Origin: Mesobacillus harenae
Lineage (GTDB): Bacteria; Bacillota; Bacilli; Bacillales; Cytobacillaceae
Assembly: GCF_013343715.1 (NCBI RefSeq)
Contig: NZ_JABUNR010000002.1
Span: 124,001 to 188,000 of the forward strand
Reading direction: 5' to 3'
DNA: 64,000 nt
Positions 18,605-32,020 of this stretch are shown here, one piece after another. The notes under the pieces were generated by a model. The model saw only the letters and a program-made list of their open reading frames with translations. It was not told the DNA's origin and did not search any database. Position 1 is the stretch's first letter. Each line of letters begins with the position of its first letter. Both the position numbers and the translations under genes were made by a program.

Positions 18605-19702
18605 TTATTTTAACAACTCCTGAGATTTCACCCATTGTCGATTTTGAATATTGCCTGTTTCTTCATGGGTTAACACTCCTTTAAAAGTAGTAAGCCCATT
18701 TCGAAGATATTCATCTTCAAGCAAAGCTTTTTCAACCCCTTTTTCGGCAATAGCTAGTATATGTGGGAAAACAGATGCGGCATACGCAATCGATGCCGTG
18801 TTTGGAACAGCTCCAGGTATATTATCAACTCCGTAATGGATAATACCATCTACTGTATAAACCGGATCATTAAACGTTGTTGGCCGATAGGTTTCAATAG
18901 CTCCTCCAACGTCTGCACTAATATCAACAATCACCGATCCCTTTTGCATCTTACCAAGCATTTCTCTTGTAATCAGATGGTCTGTTCGTTGTTTGGGCCA
19001 CTTCACACAGTTGATGATAAGGTCCACACTCGGTAAAATTTCTTTAATCGTTTCTTGATTCGAAAATCCTGTCGTAACATTCTTCGGAAAAAGAAACTGA
19101 GCCTCTCTTAAGACACCGATATTAATGTCTAGTAACCTCACCTGTGCCCTTAATGAAGCAAGAACGTCAACTGCGCTTTTTCCGACGATTCCTCCTCCTA
19201 GCACCAATGCTTGGATTCCGGGAACCCCGCCTACTCCTCCAACTAATTTTCCCATTCCACCATTTGTTGAGAGAAGATACTGGATTCCCATTAATGCACC
19301 TAGCTTGCCAGCCACTTCACAATTAGGTGATCCGAAACGATGAGTATCTTCCGCTGTAATAGCAATTACTTCTTTATCTAACAACACATCAACCTCTTCT
19401 TTGTTTGCCGCAGGGTGCAGACATGAGAAAAGGATTTGCCCCGGCTTAATAAGTGAATATTCTTTCGGACTAATTTCCTTTACTTTCACAACCATATCGG
19501 ACTGATCAAAAATATCTTTCGCTTGCTGCATAATCACCGCTCCAGCATCAAGGTAAGATTGATCAGGAAAACCCGCTTTAAGCGCTGCATCTTTTTCTAC
19601 CAATACCTTGTGGCCTTTACGCGACAGTGCCTTTACTTCATTTGGTGTTAAAATAACACGTGATTCCCCATCCTTAACTTCCTTTAAAACCCCGATTTTC
19701 AT
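18605..19702 (-). CDS. ald: Alanine dehydrogenase-like NAD-dependent enzyme
   Basis: Member of the alanine dehydrogenase/PNT family, which converts L-alanine and NAD+ to pyruvate, ammonia and NADH. Seen: Arg in ESRVILTP, Lys in MVVKVKEISPKEY, His in SCLHPA, the nucleotide-binding VLGGGIVGKSAVDVLASLRAQV with Asp in LLDINIG, and the late DVGGAIETYRPTTF and DNIPGAVPNTAS motifs. 365 residues is slightly short for Ald (about 370-378). Several normally conserved segments differ (CVKWPKQRTDHL in place of the usual VLIPGAKAP-type loop), so this may be a paralogue with another amino acid substrate. SD AAGGAG precedes the ATG. First gene of a two-gene operon with the NhaC-type transporter. Confidence 0.85.
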   Translation of the reverse strand: MKIGVLKEVKDGESRVILTPNEVKALSRKGHKVLVEKDAALKAGFPDQSYLDAGAVIMQQAKDIFDQSDMVVKVKEISPKEYSLIKPGQILFSCLHPAANKEEVDVLLDKEVIAITAEDTHRFGSPNCEVAGKLGALMGIQYLLSTNGGMGKLVGGVGGVPGIQALVLGGGIVGKSAVDVLASLRAQVRLLDINIGVLREAQFLFPKNVTTGFSNQETIKEILPSVDLIINCVKWPKQRTDHLITREMLGKMQKGSVIVDISADVGGAIETYRPTTFNDPVYTVDGIIHYGVDNIPGAVPNTASIAYAASVFPHILAIAEKGVEKALLEDEYLRNGLTTFKGVLTHEETGNIQNRQWVKSQELLK

Positions 19703-19742
19703 CTTTGTCCTTCTCTCCTTTTTTAAAAGTTATATACTTTAA

Positions 19743-19758
19743 CGCAAGAATCATGCCA
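19743..19758 (-). promoter_or_regulatory. Sigma-54 (SigL) promoter for ald-nhaC
   Basis: On the minus strand TGGCATGATTCTTGCG matches the -24/-12 consensus TGGCACN5TTGCW with the invariant GG and GC in the correct 10-base spacing. It lies about 40 bases before the ald start codon, and a sigma-54 activator gene lies immediately upstream. Confidence 0.85.
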
Positions 19759-19786
19759 GTTTTTAAAAAAGGGGGGAACTTAATAA

Positions 19787-19825
19787 AAAAGCAGGCAAAA
19801 CCCCTTGCAAAAGGATTTTTGCCTA
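19787..19825 (-). terminator. Intrinsic terminator of the activator gene
   Basis: Long stem on the minus strand (AGGCAAAAATCC...GGGGTTTTGCCT, then GCTTTTTT). It separates the regulator gene from the sigma-54 promoter of ald. Confidence 0.85.
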
Positions 19826-19895
19826 CAATAATATGGTTGTGTATATTTTATATGGTATAAAACGAGCAATTTGCTGTTAAGTTTTGGGCACCTAT

Positions 19896-21296
19896 CTATT
19901 GATGGTTAGTTAAATCTGTTGTTATTCCGTATTGGTTAATTTTTCTTTGTAATGTTTGTCTAGGGATTTCCAGCAGCCGTGCAGATTTTGATACATTTCC
20001 TCTTGTTAGAATCATTACCTGTTCAATTCTTGTTTTTTCTAGATTTGCAATCTCATCTTTTAACGGCCTGATTTTTGTAGAGGAAAAAGACTGTTGTATA
20101 CCCATTAAATGCTTAATTTGCTGTTCTAAATGATTATATTGTAATGTATCATCACAAGCATCTGTCTGATTTATCGCATATTCGATCACATTTTCGAGCT
20201 CCCTGACATTTCCTGGCCAATCATAACTCAGCAAAAACCCTAGTGAATCTCTTGAAATATGAACAATGTTCTTCTTATGGCTTTTATTAAACTTACTAAC
20301 AAAATAATCAACCAACAGTCGTATATCCTCTTTTCTCTCTCGTAAAGGAGGAATTGCCAATGTCATAACCCCAAGACGATAATAAAGATCTTGGCGCAGC
20401 TTTCCATCCCGGACACACTGTGCCGGATGCAGGTTAGTTGCAGTAATGACACGAACATTAACGGCTCTTACCATTTTGTCTCCTAGCCTGCGAACACAGT
20501 CATCTTCCAATACTCTTAAAAGTTTTGCCTGTAAATGAATCGGCATCGAATTAATCTCGTCAAGGAAAAGAGTTCCGCCATTTGCCAATTCGAACAAGCC
20601 AGGATTATCCTCAGCCCCTGTAAAGCTGCCTCTTTTTGTGCCAAACAAAATACTTTCAATTAAACTCTCAGGAAGTGCAGCACAATTCTGGGTAATAAAG
20701 GGTTTTGTGGATCGTTCACTCTCATTATGTATCGCATGGGCAAACAGTTCTTTGCCTGTCCCTGTTTCTCCATAGATAAAAACAGGCGAATCCCCTTTGG
20801 CAAACTTCTTGACAGATTCCTTTAAATGATTCATTTCTTCATCAATCGTTATAATATCTTCCAAAAAATAAACAGCTCTTTCCGGCTGAATCTTCGTTTT
20901 TAATTGCTTAGTATTAAATGAACTTGAATCAATTTCTATAACCGAATTGAGCGGACGGTCTTCATCGCTTATGTCCTTTGAGAGTTCTATCGAGCCGATA
21001 ATTTTCCCATGGGCTTTAATAGGTAACGAAACATTTGTGGTTTCTTTTTCAATCCCTCTGAAATCGACTATATTTTGTTTTGCACGGTAAATCGGCTTTC
21101 CTGTGTTCATTACCTTAAAAAGAGTACTAGATCGTTCATCAAGCATAGGAAAAGCAGAAAAAAGGTTTAGGCCGATAATCTTCTCATTCTCATCAATTTC
21201 TTCGTGAAACCGTGGATTAAATTTAACGGTAAATAAAATTGTTCCTGATGTATCAATTATCGTAATGCCGTCAATATATTTTAAATGGTCCAACAC
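19896..21296 (-). CDS. Sigma-54-dependent activator (PAS, AAA+, Fis-type HTH)
   Basis: Enhancer-binding protein of about 466 residues. N-terminal PAS-like sensor (about 1-110, with KFNPRFHEEIDENEKIIGLN), central AAA+ domain with Walker A GETGTGKE, the sigma-54 contact loop as GSFTGA (usual form GAFTGA), Walker B GGTLFLDEI, and the arginine-finger region, then a Fis-type helix-turn-helix at the C terminus (SARLLEIPRQTLQRKINQYG). The family includes RocR and BkdR of Bacillus, which switch on amino acid catabolic operons. Position directly upstream of the SigL promoter of ald-nhaC makes that operon the probable target. The inducer sensed by the PAS domain is unknown. Confidence 0.92.
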   Translation of the reverse strand: MLDHLKYIDGITIIDTSGTILFTVKFNPRFHEEIDENEKIIGLNLFSAFPMLDERSSTLFKVMNTGKPIYRAKQNIVDFRGIEKETTNVSLPIKAHGKIIGSIELSKDISDEDRPLNSVIEIDSSSFNTKQLKTKIQPERAVYFLEDIITIDEEMNHLKESVKKFAKGDSPVFIYGETGTGKELFAHAIHNESERSTKPFITQNCAALPESLIESILFGTKRGSFTGAEDNPGLFELANGGTLFLDEINSMPIHLQAKLLRVLEDDCVRRLGDKMVRAVNVRVITATNLHPAQCVRDGKLRQDLYYRLGVMTLAIPPLRERKEDIRLLVDYFVSKFNKSHKKNIVHISRDSLGFLLSYDWPGNVRELENVIEYAINQTDACDDTLQYNHLEQQIKHLMGIQQSFSSTKIRPLKDEIANLEKTRIEQVMILTRGNVSKSARLLEIPRQTLQRKINQYGITTDLTNHQ

Positions 21297-21769
21297 TATA
21301 AATCATCCCCGTATATTCACTATATTTTCTACTATATTACAGAACTTTCAGTCAAAAAACATCAAGAGGTTTACGATTAGGATCCTAACTTACCGAAGAT
21401 TACTTTAAAAAGATTAAAAATTTCGATGATATTGAACAAATTTAAAAGATGCAGTAAAGGTATGGATATTATTTGTTTGGGATGATGGTTATCGTAGTGG
21501 TAGTTTAAAAGAGAGATTTGAATGATTTTGTAAAGGGATAATATATAGAAAATAAAAATTGTCCAGCTGGTGAAATATTTTTCTTCTCACAGAAAGGTTA
21601 TTTTAGATATCTAACTATCTTATATACCAGTATCAAAGAGAGTTTGAATTTAAACTTAGATGTTCAAATTGTCTCAAAAAATGACTCAACAAGATGTTTT
21701 AAACACTATTGTCACAAGCTATTTTAAGCATAATGATGTAATAATGACATTTTAATGCTTAAAGTAACA
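21297..21769. other. AT-rich intergenic region downstream of ssrA
   Basis: About 470 bases, noticeably AT-rich. Short plus-strand open stretches (for example ENKNCPAGEIFFFSQKGYF near 21550-21610) are broken by stops and not recognised. It could be the remnant of foreign DNA, since the 3' end of ssrA is a common integration site, but I found no copy of the tmRNA 3' end here that would mark an attachment site. Confidence 0.35.
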
Positions 21770-21801
21770 AAAAAAAATAAAAACCACCATAGTATGTATG
21801 G
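21768..21801 (-). terminator. ssrA terminator overlapping the tmRNA 3' end
   Basis: CCACCATA-cata-CTATGGTGG hairpin followed by TTTTTATTTTTTTTT on the minus strand. The left arm includes the encoded terminal CCA of the tmRNA, so 3' processing and termination share bases. Confidence 0.85.
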
Positions 21802-22434
21802 TGGAGACGGTGGGACGTGCTATTCCATGCTTTCGACATGGCACTGACTATATCTTGAACCTGCATCGGCAGGCCCTCTGGCGTATTATGCGGAATGTAG
21901 TTTTTGCCTGATTCCAGGCAGATCCCGCATCCTAGTACTGCCGCTTGGGCAGCCTATAAGTCGATACACGGCTGTTGGATTGCTCCACATACCGCTCGGC
22001 ATTGCCTTATCGCCACTTTTCTGCGACTTAGGTTTCACCGATAAAGCCAGATTTTCACTTGCATGTTGCCATACAAGGCGACTATTTACTAATCGAACCC
22101 ACGTCCAGAAACATCGGCACTTAGGCTTCTACGAGTGTAGTCGACATATTCGTGTTTCGCTAACCCATCTGCCTATCGACAGGCGCCAGGGCAGCTAGTC
22201 TGGTTGTTCTCTTCCTTCATCCTCAGACGGTGGAATCCGGCGTAGCCCACTTAGAGTGAGTCCCTTACCCTACCACATGGGCGATGGAGGGAGGAACCGC
22301 TACGCGCTAATTAAGCAGCGAAAGCGAGGTTGTTGTTTTGTTTGCCAGTTATTGGCTTTGACGTTTTAACGAGGCCGATCCCCTCGACTCGCAACCTAAG
22401 CTCGAACTATCCCTGTCGAATCCGTAGCGTCCCC
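21799..22434 (-). ncRNA. ssrA: tmRNA (ssrA), split by a group I intron
   Basis: Transfer-messenger RNA for rescue of stalled ribosomes. The 5' end (GGGGACGCTACGGATTCGAC) pairs with the 3' end (CGTCTCC before ACCA) to form the tRNA-like acceptor stem. The tag reading frame at about 22310-22345 encodes GKQNNNLAFAA then TAA. The T arm is split: GTGGGTTCGAT at 22102-22092 and TCCCACC from 21815 are separated by 276 bases that show group I intron features. Without them the T stem-loop GTGGG-TTCGATT-CCCAC is restored and the RNA is 360 nt, the usual Bacillus size. It follows smpB on the same strand and has its own sigma-A promoter. Confidence 0.96.
21816..22091 (-). other. Group I intron in the tmRNA T loop
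   Basis: 276 nt, no internal homing endonuclease frame. Boundaries: 5' exon ends in U (22092), intron ends in G (21816). P1 forms between exon CGAU plus intron UA and UAGUCG, with a GUAAA loop and the expected U-G wobble at the splice site. Core elements are recognisable: a Q-like CAAUGCCGAGC, an R-like CAGUACUAG, and AAGAUAUAGUC, the classic S element forming P7. A P8-like helix (GAUGCGG/CCGCAU) and a P9-like hairpin near the 3' end are also present. Group I introns at the tmRNA T loop are known from some other bacteria; splicing here is inferred. Confidence 0.9.
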
Positions 22435-22528
22435 ATGTAAAAAGGAACCAGCTGCACGTATTAGGTGCCACGTCCGGAAGGCTCGGGTAACCGAGCTAAA
22501 GCTAAGTGTTGCTGTAGTTACAATACTT

Positions 22529-22556
22529 ATTATAGCACATACAGGCTGATTTTCAA
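22529..22556 (-). promoter_or_regulatory. Sigma-A promoter of ssrA
   Basis: TTGAAA (22551-22556), 16-base spacer, perfect TATAAT (22529-22534) on the minus strand. Transcription would begin near 22522, giving an 88-base leader removed to make the mature 5' end at 22434. Confidence 0.8.
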
Positions 22557-22570
22557 TGGAAATGCCTGCC

Positions 22571-23038
22571 TTACATTTTTTGGCGTTCTTTGAATGCCCG
22601 CTGGATATCGCGTTTTGCTTCTTTCTCTTTCAGATCCTCGCGCTTGTCATATTTCTTTTTCCCTTTAGCGAGACCGATTAAAACCTTTGCATACCCATTT
22701 TTTAAATAAAGCTTTACTGGGACGAGTGAATAGCCCACTTCTTTTGTTTCGCCAATCAGCTTGCTGATTTCCTTGTTATGCAGAAGCAGCTTTCTAGTCC
22801 TGAGCGGGTCATGGTTGAAACGGTTTCCCTGCTCGAAATGGCTGACGTGCATATTATATAAAAAGACCTCACCATTTTGGATACGTGCGAACGCATCCTT
22901 AAGGTTTACCCGGCCGCTGCGGATTGCTTTTATTTCTGTTCCCTGCAAGACAATTCCTGCCTCATAAGTATCCTCTATAAAAAAGTCATGGTACGCTTTT
23001 TTGTTGTTAGCAATGGTCTTTCCCATTCCTTTAGGCAT
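22571..23038 (-). CDS. smpB: SsrA-binding protein SmpB
   Basis: Binds the tRNA-like domain of tmRNA and delivers it to stalled ribosomes. About 155 residues with the family signature: N-terminal [56 protein letters not shown] and the basic C-terminal tail ([14 protein letters not shown]) that enters the mRNA channel. The frame is open to 23059, but the ATG at 23038 has AAAGGGGG upstream and matches the usual MPKG start. Located between rnr and ssrA, the standard Bacillus order. Confidence 0.97.
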   Translation of the reverse strand: MPKGMGKTIANNKKAYHDFFIEDTYEAGIVLQGTEIKAIRSGRVNLKDAFARIQNGEVFLYNMHVSHFEQGNRFNHDPLRTRKLLLHNKEISKLIGETKEVGYSLVPVKLYLKNGYAKVLIGLAKGKKKYDKREDLKEKEAKRDIQRAFKERQKM

Positions 23039-23187
23039 ATGGCTTCCCCCTTTGATCACTGGGCGAACTTTACCCAGTCACCTGTCTATCCTATCTCTTT
23101 ATTTTATCAAATTTTTGCTGTTCCCACAATTGAACCCTACTTACACATGAAGGTTTTAAAATCCAGTTTCCCTAAAGGAAACAAAGA

Positions 23188-23203
23188 GCCTGTTTACACA
23201 GGC
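23188..23203 (-). terminator. Intrinsic terminator after rnr
   Basis: GCCTGT-ttac-ACAGGC hairpin followed on the minus strand by CTCTTTGTTT, just past the rnr stop. Confidence 0.65.
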
Positions 23204-23215
23204 CCCCATGAAGCT

Positions 23216-25543
23216 CTATCTTCTTTTCTTCCGTTTGCCTTCACGCTTTGCTTTGGAAGCATTATCATAAGATTTTTTCTTTTTTACACCGCTTCGGCTT
23301 CCAGTACTGGACTTCTCTTCTGCTTTGCCTCTACGCGGCTTGCGTTCTGAACTTCCAGTTTTAAAGACTTTTGGTGAATCGGAACGCTCTCGTCTTGGAG
23401 TGCCCTTCATACCGACAATTTCAAAGTCTATGGCGCGCTCATCTTTATTGACCTTTACGACCTTGATTGTGATTTCATCACCAATCCTGAATACATTGCC
23501 AGTTCGTTCACCAATCATAGCTAAGTGGCGCTCATCGTAGCGGTAATAGTCATCGGTCATATAGCTGACATGCACTAGGCCTTCGATTGTGTTCGGAAGC
23601 TCTACAAACAAGCCAAAGTTGGTGACAGAACTGATGATGCCATCATATTCCTCGCCAATCTTATCTTCCATATATTCAGCTTTCTTCAGTTCATCCGTTT
23701 CACGTTCAGCTTCGACAGCACGGCGCTCCATATTGGAAGAATGCTCAGCAATTTCAGGCAGGCTTGCATCCCATTTTTCCCTTGTAGCCTGATCCAGCTT
23801 TCCTTCAATAAGATACGTCCGAATTAAGCGATGAACGATTAAATCCGGGTAACGGCGGATCGGCGATGTGAAATGTGTATAGTAATCCGTCGACAGCCCA
23901 AAATGGCCGAGGCTTTCCTCATAATACTTTGCCTGCTGCATGGAGCGAAGCATGACTGTTGAAACAACCATTTCCTCCGGTTTGCCCTGAACTTCCTCAA
24001 CGATTTCTTGAAGAGCCCGGGGATGAATAGAATTAGCTGTTCCCTTGACGATGTATCCGAAATTTGTAATAAAATCAAAGAAACGTCTTAGTTTATCTTC
24101 TTTCGGATCCTCGTGAATTCGGTAAATGAACGGTACTTCCATCCAGTGGAAATGTTCAGCAACCGTTTCATTGGCAGCAAGCATAAATTCTTCAATAAGC
24201 TTCTCAGCAACAGAACGTTCACGAAGAACAACCTCATTCGGTTTGCCATCTTCATCAACGAGCACCTTTGATTCTTTAAAATCAAAATCGATCGCTCCAC
24301 GTGTCATCCGCTTTTTCCTAAGAACCGCAGCGAGTTCTTCCATTAGTTCAAACATCGGGACAAGATTTTCATATCTTGCTCTCTGTTCTTCATCCTTATC
24401 GACCAAAATACGATTGACGTCATGGTAGGTCATCCGCTCGGTCGTTTTAATAACACTTTGGAAAATCTCATGACTGACGGCTTCTCCCTCTGGGTTAATT
24501 TCCATTGTGCAGGAAAGGGTCAGCCTGTCGACCTTTGGATTTAATGAACAGATCCCGTTTGAAAGTCGATGCGGAATCATTGGGATAACCCGGTCCACCA
24601 AGTAGACACTTGTCGCACGTTCTTCAGCTTCGCGATCAAGCGGTGTATTTTCTTTAACATAATAAGTTACGTCTGCAATGTGGACTCCAAGCTTGTAATT
24701 GCCATTCTCAAGCTTTGAAACCTGGACAGCATCGTCCAAATCTTTGGCATCTGCGCCATCAATCGTAACGATTACCTCATCGCGCAGATCACGGCGATTC
24801 GCAAGTTCGCTTTCATCAATTGAATCTGGTGCTTCATTTGCCTGTTTTAAGACATCTTCAGGAAATTCCATCGGCAGCCCGTGCTTGTGGATAACCGATA
24901 GGATATCAACACCCGGATCATTCTTATGCCCAAGGATTTGAATAATTTCCCCCTCAGCACTCTTTTTCCCATCCGGGTAGCTGACAAGTTTAGCAACCAC
25001 CTTATGTCCCTCTACAGCACCTAGTGAAACACTTTTAGGGATAAAAATATCGCTGGTAAGCTTTTTATCATCTGGAATCACAAATCCAAAGTGCTTGCTT
25101 TCCGTGTACGTTCCAACTACTTGCTGAACGCCTCTTTCAATAATACGGACAACCGTTCCTTCTCTTCTAGATCCTGAGCTTTCATTGGCTACGCGTACAA
25201 GTACAATATCCCCGTGCATCGCATTTCCTGTTTCATTTGGCGGAATGAAAATATCATCCATGCCTTGCTCCTCGGTTATAACAAAAGCGAATCCCTTCGC
25301 ATGACCAGTTAATTTTCCTCTGATCAGGTTCATTTTTTCTGGCAAGCCATAGCGGTTGCTCCTAGTGCGGACCACAAGCCCTTTTTCCTCCATGACGACT
25401 AGTGCTTTTACAAAATCCTTAAAGGACTCAGAGCCCTCAATCTTAAAGGCTTCCTCAAGCTCTTGTACAGTAAGCGGTTTATATGCTTCGTCCTTCATAT
25501 AATGAAGGAGCCTGTCGATATGCTCCTTAATTGATTCGTCCAT
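23216..25543 (-). CDS. rnr: Ribonuclease R
   Basis: 3'-5' exoribonuclease that can degrade structured RNA and takes part in tmRNA-linked decay of non-stop messages. 775 residues: N-terminal helix-turn-helix-like and two cold-shock domains, RNB catalytic domain with [13 protein letters not shown] (metal Asp cluster), [11 protein letters not shown] and [11 protein letters not shown], an S1 domain near residues 620-705 ([22 protein letters not shown]), and a very basic Lys/Arg/Ser C-terminal tail. AAAGGAGGGAT-type site precedes the ATG. Follows the esterase gene by 36 bases. Confidence 0.97.
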   Translation of the reverse strand: MDESIKEHIDRLLHYMKDEAYKPLTVQELEEAFKIEGSESFKDFVKALVVMEEKGLVVRTRSNRYGLPEKMNLIRGKLTGHAKGFAFVITEEQGMDDIFIPPNETGNAMHGDIVLVRVANESSGSRREGTVVRIIERGVQQVVGTYTESKHFGFVIPDDKKLTSDIFIPKSVSLGAVEGHKVVAKLVSYPDGKKSAEGEIIQILGHKNDPGVDILSVIHKHGLPMEFPEDVLKQANEAPDSIDESELANRRDLRDEVIVTIDGADAKDLDDAVQVSKLENGNYKLGVHIADVTYYVKENTPLDREAEERATSVYLVDRVIPMIPHRLSNGICSLNPKVDRLTLSCTMEINPEGEAVSHEIFQSVIKTTERMTYHDVNRILVDKDEEQRARYENLVPMFELMEELAAVLRKKRMTRGAIDFDFKESKVLVDEDGKPNEVVLRERSVAEKLIEEFMLAANETVAEHFHWMEVPFIYRIHEDPKEDKLRRFFDFITNFGYIVKGTANSIHPRALQEIVEEVQGKPEEMVVSTVMLRSMQQAKYYEESLGHFGLSTDYYTHFTSPIRRYPDLIVHRLIRTYLIEGKLDQATREKWDASLPEIAEHSSNMERRAVEAERETDELKKAEYMEDKIGEEYDGIISSVTNFGLFVELPNTIEGLVHVSYMTDDYYRYDERHLAMIGERTGNVFRIGDEITIKVVKVNKDERAIDFEIVGMKGTPRRERSDSPKVFKTGSSERKPRRGKAEEKSSTGSRSGVKKKKSYDNASKAKREGKRKKRR

Positions 25544-25579
25544 CCTAATCCCTCCTTTTTCTTTCTTCCTATTTATTTA

Positions 25580-26323
25580 TTATTTCCAATTAAGCGTTTC
25601 TAAAAACTGATAAATATCTTCATGCAGCTGTTCCCGTTCTTTATCCAGGGTAATGACGTGGCCTGATTCCTCATACCACTTTAAGTCCTTTTGTTCTGAT
25701 TCGACTTCATTGTATATAATATTTGCACTGTCTGTGTTTATCATATGATCATGGCGGGCTTGAATGATAAAGGTCGGTGCATAGATCAAATCGACAGAGT
25801 TGCGCACATCCGATATGAGTCCCTGTAAGGCTTTTAACGTTTTCATAGGTGTCTTTTGAAATTCTTCCATTTCGGATTCAATTTCGCCTTCTGTCTTGCC
25901 TTCCCATTTTTTGTACTCCCGAGCATAATCGAGAATTCCACGATACATAACTTCTTCACTTTTTATGTACATTGGAGCACACATCGGAATGATACCCTTT
26001 AATGGTACAGTATAACCAAGCTTTAAAGAAAAGACACCGCCAAGGGATAAACCGGCAACGGCAATCTCTTCATATCCCTCTTCTTTTAAAAATTGGTAAG
26101 CATCTGTCACATCTTTCCACCAGTCCTCAGGACCTGTATGGACCAATTCCTCGGGTGGAACCCCATGTCCCTTATAAATGGGAGCATGGCATGTATAACC
26201 CTTTCCTTGAAGAAACCGGCCGAGCATCCGTACATCTGCCGAGTTTCCGGTAAATCCGTGCAACAGCAGGACAGCCCGCTTCCCACCTTCGAATGTAAAT
26301 GGTTTTGGCACTAACTTCTTCAT
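25580..26323 (-). CDS. est: Carboxylesterase (Est30-like alpha/beta hydrolase)
   Basis: Cytoplasmic short-chain carboxylesterase, 247 residues, closely resembling Est30/YvaK. Catalytic triad visible: nucleophile Ser in [10 protein letters not shown] (about residue 94), Asp in [10 protein letters not shown] (about 193), His in [10 protein letters not shown] (about 223). Oxyanion region [12 protein letters not shown] near the start. The order secG-est-rnr-smpB is conserved in Bacillus; the physiological substrate is not known. Confidence 0.93.
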   Translation of the reverse strand: MKKLVPKPFTFEGGKRAVLLLHGFTGNSADVRMLGRFLQGKGYTCHAPIYKGHGVPPEELVHTGPEDWWKDVTDAYQFLKEEGYEEIAVAGLSLGGVFSLKLGYTVPLKGIIPMCAPMYIKSEEVMYRGILDYAREYKKWEGKTEGEIESEMEEFQKTPMKTLKALQGLISDVRNSVDLIYAPTFIIQARHDHMINTDSANIIYNEVESEQKDLKWYEESGHVITLDKEREQLHEDIYQFLETLNWK

Positions 26324-26522
26324 TTACCTATCTCCCTCTGCATATATTTAATCTTGTTGTATTAGGTTAGGTCGATTGAGTGGCGAGACTACACATCTTA
26401 GTTTGAACTAAATGGCTATTCCCATTCCAAAGTAACTCTTCATTTATTACCACAGCAGGAGTGGTCATATTCCTGTTTTGCCCCTAAAATAATGGGTTAT
26501 TTATCCAAAAGACAAAATCATG

Positions 26523-26551
26523 AAAAAACCCGGCTTCGCTCGCCGGGTTTA
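26523..26551 (-). terminator. Intrinsic terminator after secG
   Basis: AAACCCGGC-gagcgaa-GCCGGGTTT stem followed by T residues on the minus strand, ten bases after the secG stop. It implies est-rnr transcription mostly starts downstream of secG. Confidence 0.88.
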
Positions 26552-26560
26552 GAATTTAAT

Positions 26561-26794
26561 TTATAGTTTGAAGTAAGAAACGGCAATAGTTAAAACAAAG
26601 AACAATACGGAAAGTACGATCGTGACTCTGTGAAGAACCAAATCGATCCCCCTGGCCTTTTGTTTTCCAAAAAGCGTTTCAGCTCCGCCAGAAATCGCCC
26701 CCGAAAGGCCCGCGCTTTTACTAGACTGAAGCAATACGACTACAATAAGAGAAATACAAACGATAACCAATAAGACAACTAAAAATGCGTGCAA
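26561..26794 (-). CDS. secG: Protein translocase subunit SecG
   Basis: Small accessory subunit of the SecYEG channel in the membrane. Two helices flank the conserved loop [29 protein letters not shown]. The real start is a TTG at 26794 (reading [12 protein letters not shown] as MHAFL) with GGAGGTG eight bases upstream, giving 77 residues, the family size. The longer frame from an ATG at 26887 would add 31 residues not found in SecG. Confidence 0.95.
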   Translation of the reverse strand: MHAFLVVLLVIVCISLIVVVLLQSSKSAGLSGAISGGAETLFGKQKARGIDLVLHRVTIVLSVLFFVLTIAVSYFKL

Positions 26795-27124
26795 AACTAC
26801 ACCTCCATCAAAGCCTGCATATAACAGTATTTTAAATTTATCATATTTTTGTAAATAGAACAATACCAGACTGCACTTGGGATGCATATTAGCTGATTAA
26901 ATCGTAACCCGTCACCAAATTTACAGATATTAATTTAGGATCAATTCTAGAGCGACCCCATAGGCGGAAAGCCAAGGAGTCTCCCTGGCCCCAAGGAAAG
27001 AGAAACGCCTGAAACGAAACACAGTTTGAATAACAGCTCTAAAGAAAAAACTGTAGATAAACTCAATGAAACACAAGTTTATCTACAGTCTGAACGCCAG
27101 CACCAAGGACGGGCCGATATTTAG
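26795..27124. other. Intergenic region between eno and secG
   Basis: No gene seen. Holds the eno terminator at 27044-27088 and presumably the secG promoter, which I cannot place with confidence. Confidence 0.4.
27044..27088 (-). terminator. Intrinsic terminator of the glycolytic operon
   Basis: CTGTAGATAAACT (27051-27063) and AGTTTATCTACAG (27076-27088) form a 13-bp stem followed by TTTTTTCTTT on the minus strand. Confidence 0.9.
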
Positions 27125-30774
<3,650 letters not shown>

Positions 30775-31959
30775 CTATTTATCGTTTAGGGCCACAACTC
30801 CTGGCAGGGCCTTGCCTTCCATGAATTCCAGGGAAGCTCCGCCGCCAGTTGAAATATGGCTCATTTTATCAGCTAGGTTAAATTTCTCAACCGCAGCAGC
30901 CGAATCGCCGCCGCCGATGACTGAATACGTTCCTTCAGCTTCCGCTAAAGCATTTGCAACAGCCTTCGTTCCGCCAGAAAATTTCTCAAATTCAAAAACG
31001 CCCATAGGTCCATTCCAGATAACAAGCTTTGAATTCTTAATGACATCTTGATACATCTCAGCTGTTTTAGGTCCAATATCAAGAGCTTCCCAATCGGCCG
31101 GGATTTCATCAATTGCGACAACCTTTGTGTTCGCTTCTCTTGAGAAGTCATCAGCTACAATGACATCAACGGGCATATGGAACTTAACACCTTTTTCTTC
31201 CGCTTTTTTCATGAAAGATTTCGCAAGGTCAATTTTATCTTCTTCTAAAAGGGATTTCCCTACCTCATGCCCGTTTGCTTTTACAAAGGTATAAGCGAGT
31301 CCGCCGCCGATAATCAAATGGTCAACCTTTTCTAGCAGATTATCAATAACGCCGATTTTATCCTTAACCTTTGCCCCGCCGATGATCGCTGTAAACGGAC
31401 GTTCCGGGTTAGATAATGCCTTTCCAAGTACCTCAAGCTCTTTTTCCATTAACAAACCTGAGACGGCAGGCAGATGCTGGGCAATTCCTTCTGTCGATGC
31501 GTGGGCACGGTGTGCAGCTCCAAATGCATCATTTACATAAACATCAGCCAGTGCCGCAAACTTTTTGGCAAGATCACTGTCATTCTTTTCTTCTCCCGGA
31601 TAAAAGCGAACGTTCTCAAGAAGAAGAACATCACCTTCACTCATAGAGTCAATCTCAGACTTTACAGCGTCGCCGTATGCCTCATCTGTCTTCTTAACAC
31701 TTTTACCTAGCAGCTCTGAAAGCCGTCCAGCGACGGGTGTTAATCGAAGCTCTTCAACAACTTGTCCTTTCGGGCGGCCGAGATGGCTGGCAAGAATCAC
31801 CTTTGCACCTTTATCTGCGAGAAATTGAATTGTAGGCAGTGCCGCTCGGATCCGAGTATCATCCGTTACCTTTCCATCGCTCATTGGCACGTTAAAATCA
31901 ACACGGCAAAAAACTCTTTTCCCTTTAACCTCGATATCTTTAACCGACTTCTTATTCAA
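30775..31959 (-). CDS. pgk: Phosphoglycerate kinase
   Basis: Makes ATP and 3-phosphoglycerate from 1,3-bisphosphoglycerate. 394 residues with the N-terminal RVDFNVPM signature, SHLGRPKG, and the nucleotide site [12 protein letters not shown] and [13 protein letters not shown]. Start is a TTG at 31959 preceded by AAAGGAGG with suitable spacing. Separated from gapA by 199 bases containing a strong hairpin. Confidence 0.98.
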   Translation of the reverse strand: MNKKSVKDIEVKGKRVFCRVDFNVPMSDGKVTDDTRIRAALPTIQFLADKGAKVILASHLGRPKGQVVEELRLTPVAGRLSELLGKSVKKTDEAYGDAVKSEIDSMSEGDVLLLENVRFYPGEEKNDSDLAKKFAALADVYVNDAFGAAHRAHASTEGIAQHLPAVSGLLMEKELEVLGKALSNPERPFTAIIGGAKVKDKIGVIDNLLEKVDHLIIGGGLAYTFVKANGHEVGKSLLEEDKIDLAKSFMKKAEEKGVKFHMPVDVIVADDFSREANTKVVAIDEIPADWEALDIGPKTAEMYQDVIKNSKLVIWNGPMGVFEFEKFSGGTKAVANALAEAEGTYSVIGGGDSAAAVEKFNLADKMSHISTGGGASLEFMEGKALPGVVALNDK

Positions 31960-32020
31960 GGCTGAGACCTCCTTTTAGTAGAAAACTTGCTGAAATCAGA
32001 TGCTTTTTTCTTATTTAAAC

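Noticed and set aside
21980..22198. 72-codon plus-strand frame
   Set aside because: It lies across the tmRNA intron and exon on the opposite strand; structure explains the sequence.
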